Positions 61,088 through 64,000 of a stretch of DNA of 64,000 bases are shown one piece after another. A model generated the notes under the pieces. It was not told the origin of the DNA and did no database searches. It saw only the letters and a list, made by a program, of their open reading frames with translations. The translations under genes and the position numbers were made by a program. Position 1 is the first letter of the stretch. Each line of letters opens with the position of its first letter. Origin of the DNA: Chloroflexota bacterium (GTDB lineage: Bacteria; Chloroflexota; UBA6077; JACCZL01); assembly GCA_020850535.1 (NCBI GenBank), contig JADZEM010000219.1, forward strand, positions 46,009 through 110,008, read 5' to 3'.

Positions 61088-61228
61088 TGTCATCCTGAGC
61101 GCAGCGAAGGACCTCACCCGCTGACGCGAACATCGACGGTCAGCGGGTGAGGTGCAGCATGATGGTCGGCCGATAACGAGAATGTTGGCGGTCAGCGGGT
61201 GAGGTCCTTCGCTGCGCTCAGGCTGACA
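61088..61228. repeat. Palindromic repeat family B, copy 3
   Basis: TGTCATCCTGAGCGCAGCGA ... TCACCCGCTGAC / GTCAGCGGGTGA (two GTCAGCGGGTGA units) ... CTGCGCTCAGGCTGACA. It is bounded by heptamers on both sides and lies between convergent genes, so it may also end transcription. Confidence 0.85.
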
Positions 61229-61265
61229 ACTGCGACTTGCACACGTTCACCACGATCCACGGCCC

Positions 61266-62246
61266 TCAGCCCGCCAGGCCGGCTTCCGTCCAGGTAGCGG
61301 CATCGTCCACCGTCATCAGGCCGACCGGCTCGACCCGGCCATCCTGGTAGCCCCACTGCTCCACGTCCACCACGTACTGCGTGCGTGACAGGACCGGGCC
61401 GTTACACAGCGGGCCGTCGGCATCCGGCGGCGTGAGCGCATCTTCCGAGGTCATGCCGGTCTCCGCCCGCCGCAGCAGCAGCCTCAGCAGGCCGGCCGGC
61501 AGCCGCGCTTGCTCCTCCGGGTAGATGTACCCGAAGAGGATCAGGTGGCTCAGGAGCACCGGCCAGTGCCGCCCGAAGCGGGCCAGCAGTCGCCGCCAGT
61601 CCATCGTCTCGGCGCGGGCGCGCAGCAGGTGGGCCACGTCCGCGCCGTCGAAGCGCTCGCGCTCCATGATGAGCGCCTTCTGCCAGATCATCTCCTCGGC
61701 TGGCACGATCTTGACCGGCACATCCAGGACCGTCTCGTCCACGGCGTGCGCGAACCAGAGGTCGTCCACGGGCGCGACGCCGTTACCCGAGCCGAAGATG
61801 ATGTCCACAACATGCTCGCCGCAGTAGGCCTTCGCCAGCCAGTGCGGGAACGGAACGTCGCCGCGGCAGCCGTCCTGTTCGAGGGCCGCCAGTGCTCGTG
61901 GATGGTCAGCTTCCCGAACGAAAACGTCCAGATCCTTGGTGTGGCGGGCGATGCCGGTGTACCGCTCGAAGGCGTACGCGCCGCCGACCAGAAACGGTAC
62001 CTCCTCCTGGTGGAGCCGCCACAGTGCGCGACGGTAGAACGCCCTGGTCTCGGGATCGAGGTGGCGCTCCGGGTACCCTTGCACCGGCATGGGCACGGCC
62101 AGCGGCGCGTGCCCGGTGGCTGGCAGGGTCTGCCTGGCTGCCGGAGCAGCCTTCGCGGCGCGCGCGGCCTTCGCGGTGCGCGTGGCCCGCGGCGACCCGT
62201 GCCCGGTAGTCGATGCCGTTGATGCGTGCATGGTTGATGCGTGCAT
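61266..62246 (-). CDS. Nucleotidyltransferase-fold protein (AbiEii/DUF6036-like)
   Basis: 326 aa. A low-complexity N-terminus (repeated HAST, Ala/Lys/Arg) leads to the nucleotidyltransferase core FLVGGAYAFERYTGIARHTKDLDVFVRE (GG...DLD motif, about residues 88-113), a strand with VVDIIFGSG, and EEMIWQKALIMERERFDGADVAHLL, the pattern of AbiEii-like and DUF6036 proteins that attach nucleotides to RNA or protein, or are inactive sensors. ATG 62246 follows GTGGAG. The same frame stays open and codon-like for about 60 residues further upstream but has no start there. No antitoxin-like partner is seen. Confidence 0.8.
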   Translation of the reverse strand: MHASTMHASTASTTGHGSPRATRTAKAARAAKAAPAARQTLPATGHAPLAVPMPVQGYPERHLDPETRAFYRRALWRLHQEEVPFLVGGAYAFERYTGIARHTKDLDVFVREADHPRALAALEQDGCRGDVPFPHWLAKAYCGEHVVDIIFGSGNGVAPVDDLWFAHAVDETVLDVPVKIVPAEEMIWQKALIMERERFDGADVAHLLRARAETMDWRRLLARFGRHWPVLLSHLILFGYIYPEEQARLPAGLLRLLLRRAETGMTSEDALTPPDADGPLCNGPVLSRTQYVVDVEQWGYQDGRVEPVGLMTVDDAATWTEAGLAG

Positions 62247-62571
62247 GGTGTGCTCCACTGTGCCCTTGCTCGGGGCGGGAACGGCGTCCGCCGGCCCGGC
62301 CGCTGGCGGAGACGAGGCCGGGTCGACGAACGCCGCTGAAGAGATCGCTGACAGGGATGTCTGAAGACGGATCAGCTCGTCGTCGAACTGCCCAAGGGAT
62401 GCTCGGTCAGGCCGAAGCTCGATCTGCTCGGGCGCTGGATGGTGGATGGTGATTGCTGCCTGGTGGGTGCATCAGTTCGTCAGATGCCGCGCCGCGCGTC
62501 TGCGTGACAGGCGATTGGCAGCCGGCGAGGACGGTGTTCGCCCTGCTGGAAACCGTCAGGACTGCTGAGAA
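62247..62571. other. Gap with an open, coding-like extension of the nucleotidyltransferase frame
   Basis: Read on the minus strand, the frame carries IELRPDRASLGQFDDELIRL and further residues in register with the nucleotidyltransferase, from a TGA near 62475 to its start, without ATG, GTG or TTG before 62258. It may be a rare-codon start or the remnant of a lost 5-prime end. Nothing else is visible. Confidence 0.35.
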
Positions 62572-63528
62572 TCAGACCGGTGTGGCGTGCTGCGCCTCCT
62601 GCCGTGCGTTGAGGCCCACGCGCTGCACGGCAGCCTGCTGCCCGGATGGCTGTTGGCCGGATGGCTGTTGGCCAGATGGCTGCTCGGCGTGCGGCTGCTG
62701 CCCGTTCGGACCGGCGAGGCCGTTGTGGCTCCGGCCTTCTGTCGGCGGCGCCTCGGTCTGGGCCGGCCCGCGCGTCGGCAGCTCGAAGATGCGGAACGGC
62801 GGCCGATCCGGGAAGTGCGCCCGCAGCAGCGGCGCGGAGACGTTGTAGACCGGGATCTCGGCCTGCGTGTGGCCCTCGAGGCTGCCGTGATGCGCGTGCC
62901 CGTGCAGGACGGCAGTCACCGGGTAGCGGTTGATGGGCTCTTCCAGCCGGCTGCTGCCCAGGAACGGCATGATCTCCAGCGGCTCGCCCTCGCAGGTCGC
63001 CTGGATCGGCGAGTAGTGCATCAGCACGATCTTCTGCTCGGTGCGCAGGCGGGCCAGCGCCGATTCGAGCTTCAGCGCCTCCTGCAGCGCTTCCTGCACG
63101 AACGCCTTGATGGCAGGCTCCCCCCACGATCCGAGCGTCCGTGACCCGAAGCCGCCGCCGAACCCCTTGATGCCGGCAAACCCGACGCCCTTGATCTCGC
63201 AAGCGTCGCCGTCGAGCACCTGGATACCGCCCTCACAGAGGATCTGCTTGACGGCGTCCTGCTGCTCGGACTCGAAGTCGTGGTTGCCGAGGACCGCCAC
63301 GATGGGCACCCGGACCACGCTCAGCTCGCGCACCAGGATCTGGGCCTCCTCGGCCAGCCCGTAGTCCGCGAGATCGCCGCAGAGCACCAGGACGTCGGCC
63401 AGCTCGTTGACCGCCTGGAAGATCGGCGCGAGCGCACCCTGCGAGCGCGTCGTGCAGTGGACGTCGCCCACGGCGGCCACGCGTACGGTGCTGCTCTGCT
63501 GAGGTATCTGCTGGGCTGCCCCTTCCAT
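62572..63528 (-). CDS. Metallophosphoesterase
   Basis: 318 aa. Calcineurin-like fold: VAAVGDVHCT (D-x-H), VLVLCGDLADYG (GDxxD), VAVLGNHDFES (GNHD), LMHYSPI and LHGHAHHGSLEG (GHxH). It hydrolyses phosphomono- or diesters with two metals; the exact substrate is unknown. The C-terminal 60 residues are low complexity with three PSGQQ repeats. ATG 63528 has GAGGAGG 5 nt upstream. It reads away from the repeat block at the right end of the window. Confidence 0.9.
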   Translation of the reverse strand: MEGAAQQIPQQSSTVRVAAVGDVHCTTRSQGALAPIFQAVNELADVLVLCGDLADYGLAEEAQILVRELSVVRVPIVAVLGNHDFESEQQDAVKQILCEGGIQVLDGDACEIKGVGFAGIKGFGGGFGSRTLGSWGEPAIKAFVQEALQEALKLESALARLRTEQKIVLMHYSPIQATCEGEPLEIMPFLGSSRLEEPINRYPVTAVLHGHAHHGSLEGHTQAEIPVYNVSAPLLRAHFPDRPPFRIFELPTRGPAQTEAPPTEGRSHNGLAGPNGQQPHAEQPSGQQPSGQQPSGQQAAVQRVGLNARQEAQHATPV

Positions 63529-63643
63529 AGCGCCTCCTCTCCTCCGTGGGGTGGTCCGCGCCTCGCGCGTCGCCACGCGGTGTGCTGCTGTGTGGGATGT
63601 GCAGCCTGGGCAGAGGAGAGAAGCGCATGGCGCGTGCCAGCGC

Positions 63644-63713
63644 GCGATCAGCGATCAGCGATCAGCGATCAGCGATCAGCGATCAGCGATCAGCGATCAG
63701 CGATCAGCGATCA
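63644..63713. repeat. Heptamer array (GCGATCA), ten units
   Basis: Ten exact tandem 7-bp units, followed by GCGAATC. It is left-hand flank of the fourth family-B palindrome, upstream of the metallophosphoesterase. The unit sequence differs from the (GTCGTAG)/(ACGACCC) type but the period and copy number agree. Confidence 0.95.
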
Positions 63714-63742
63714 GCGAATCGTGAGCGATGCCTACCCCACCA

Positions 63743-63900
63743 TGTCATCCTGAGTGAAGCGAGCTTGCGAGCGGAACGAAGGATCTCACCCGCTGACGCG
63801 ATGGTGACGGTCAGCGGGTGAGGCAACACGATGATGGTCTGCGGGTGACGCAAGGGCTGACGGTCAGCGGGTGAGATCCTTCGCTGCGCTCAGGATGACA
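63743..63900. repeat. Palindromic repeat family B, copy 4
   Basis: TGTCATCCTGAGTGAAGCGA ... CTCACCCGCTGAC, two further GTCAGCGGGTGA units, and CTTCGCTGCGCTCAGGATGACA. Length and end sequences match the copies at 34745, 44479 and 61088. The 30 bp to its right are the inverse of those to the left of copy 2. Confidence 0.9.
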
Positions 63901-63930
63901 ATTGCAGCTTGCATGCTTTCACCAACATTG

Positions 63931-64000
63931 ACGACCCACGACCCACGACCCACGACCCACGACCCACGACCCACGACCCACGACCCACGACCCACGACCC
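63931..64000. repeat. Heptamer array (ACGACCC), ten or more units, runs off window
   Basis: Ten exact units to the last base of the window; the true length is not known. Orientation is opposite to the (GTCGTAG) array left of copy 2, as expected for inverted terminal arrays. Confidence 0.95.

Noticed and set aside
63644..63713. Replication origin or iteron array
   Set aside because: The 7-bp units are contiguous, with no DnaA boxes, AT-rich region or rep/dnaA gene nearby.

Overview
The window is GC-rich throughout and packed with genes on both strands. It has no rRNA, tRNA, phage, IS transposase or CRISPR locus that I can recognise. Gene content and style suggest a free-living heterotrophic Chloroflexota (Thermomicrobia-like or a related lineage): proline/alanine-rich low-complexity linkers, many ABC importers with lipoprotein binding proteins, LLM-class and CMD-type oxidoreductases, an ECF42/DGPF module and abundant palindromic intergenic repeats. 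This assignment is inference. No marker gene for taxonomy is present.

Layout. 1-2218 (-): a secreted SNase-like/PQQ sugar dehydrogenase/PA14 fusion that runs off the left edge. 2433-2898: two tandem MITEs. 2982-8002: kynureninase, two small unknown genes, a secreted GH5-like glycosidase and a double-domain CMD/peroxidase-like protein. 8144-12208 (-): hsp20-lon-zinc-ribbon operon. 12860-16671 (-): Dpp/Opp-type peptide ABC importer. 16839-16994 (-): unannotated 51-aa acidic protein. 17109-20493 (-): sugar-type ABC importer (binding lipoprotein, two permeases). 20735-23802: small proteins, an HpcH/HpaI aldolase and a GT87-like membrane protein. 24025-31466: secreted toroid-like protein, enolase-superfamily dehydratase, a translationally coupled flavoenzyme/2-hydroxyacid dehydrogenase pair and a ThDP enzyme, which looks like a catabolic region for sugar acids or related hydroxyacids. 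31499-38298: orphan P-loop ATPase, DSD1-like PLP enzyme, APH-like kinase and a large hybrid histidine kinase. 38368-44374: broken amidohydrolase, SDR, VOC protein, a Clp-type AAA+ ATPase and a second hydroxyacid dehydrogenase. 44381-44800: composite repeat. 44960-47225: two DGPF proteins plus an ECF42-type sigma factor, with a matching promoter upstream. 47261-53954: sulfatase, amidase with a GatC/AtzG-like partner, LLM oxidoreductase and a TPR/O-GlcNAc-transferase-like protein. 53949-57904 (-): Fe/thiamine/polyamine-type ABC importer. 58221-63528: LLM oxidoreductase, tandem Cys-rich metal-binding protein, DsbA/FrnE-like protein, nucleotidyltransferase and metallophosphoesterase. 63644-64000: another composite repeat.

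The most unusual content is repetitive DNA. (i) A MITE family of about 217 bp has 17-bp terminal inverted repeats and apparent 10-bp target-site duplications; there are three full-length copies (two in tandem), one internal-deletion derivative and one TIR-only relative. (ii) A composite element has a palindromic core (stem around TCACCCGCTGAC / GTCAGCGGGTGA) bounded by inverted arrays of 7-bp tandem repeats, (GTCGTAG)n on one side and (ACGACCC)n on the other. Several arrays have about ten copies. The same heptamers also occur without the core. (iii) A third palindromic family lies near 27.2 and 59.5 kb. No transposase for any of these is in the window.

How genes work together: three ABC importers feed peptide, sugar and small-ion/amine uptake. 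Secreted hydrolases (GH5-like, toroid-like, sulfatase) and a secreted sugar dehydrogenase fit extracellular polysaccharide use. Lon, Hsp20 and the Clp-like ATPase cover proteostasis, and the hybrid kinase and ECF42 factor cover signalling. Start codons were chosen from Shine-Dalgarno matches, signal peptides and gene overlaps, so many genes are shorter than the maximal open frame.
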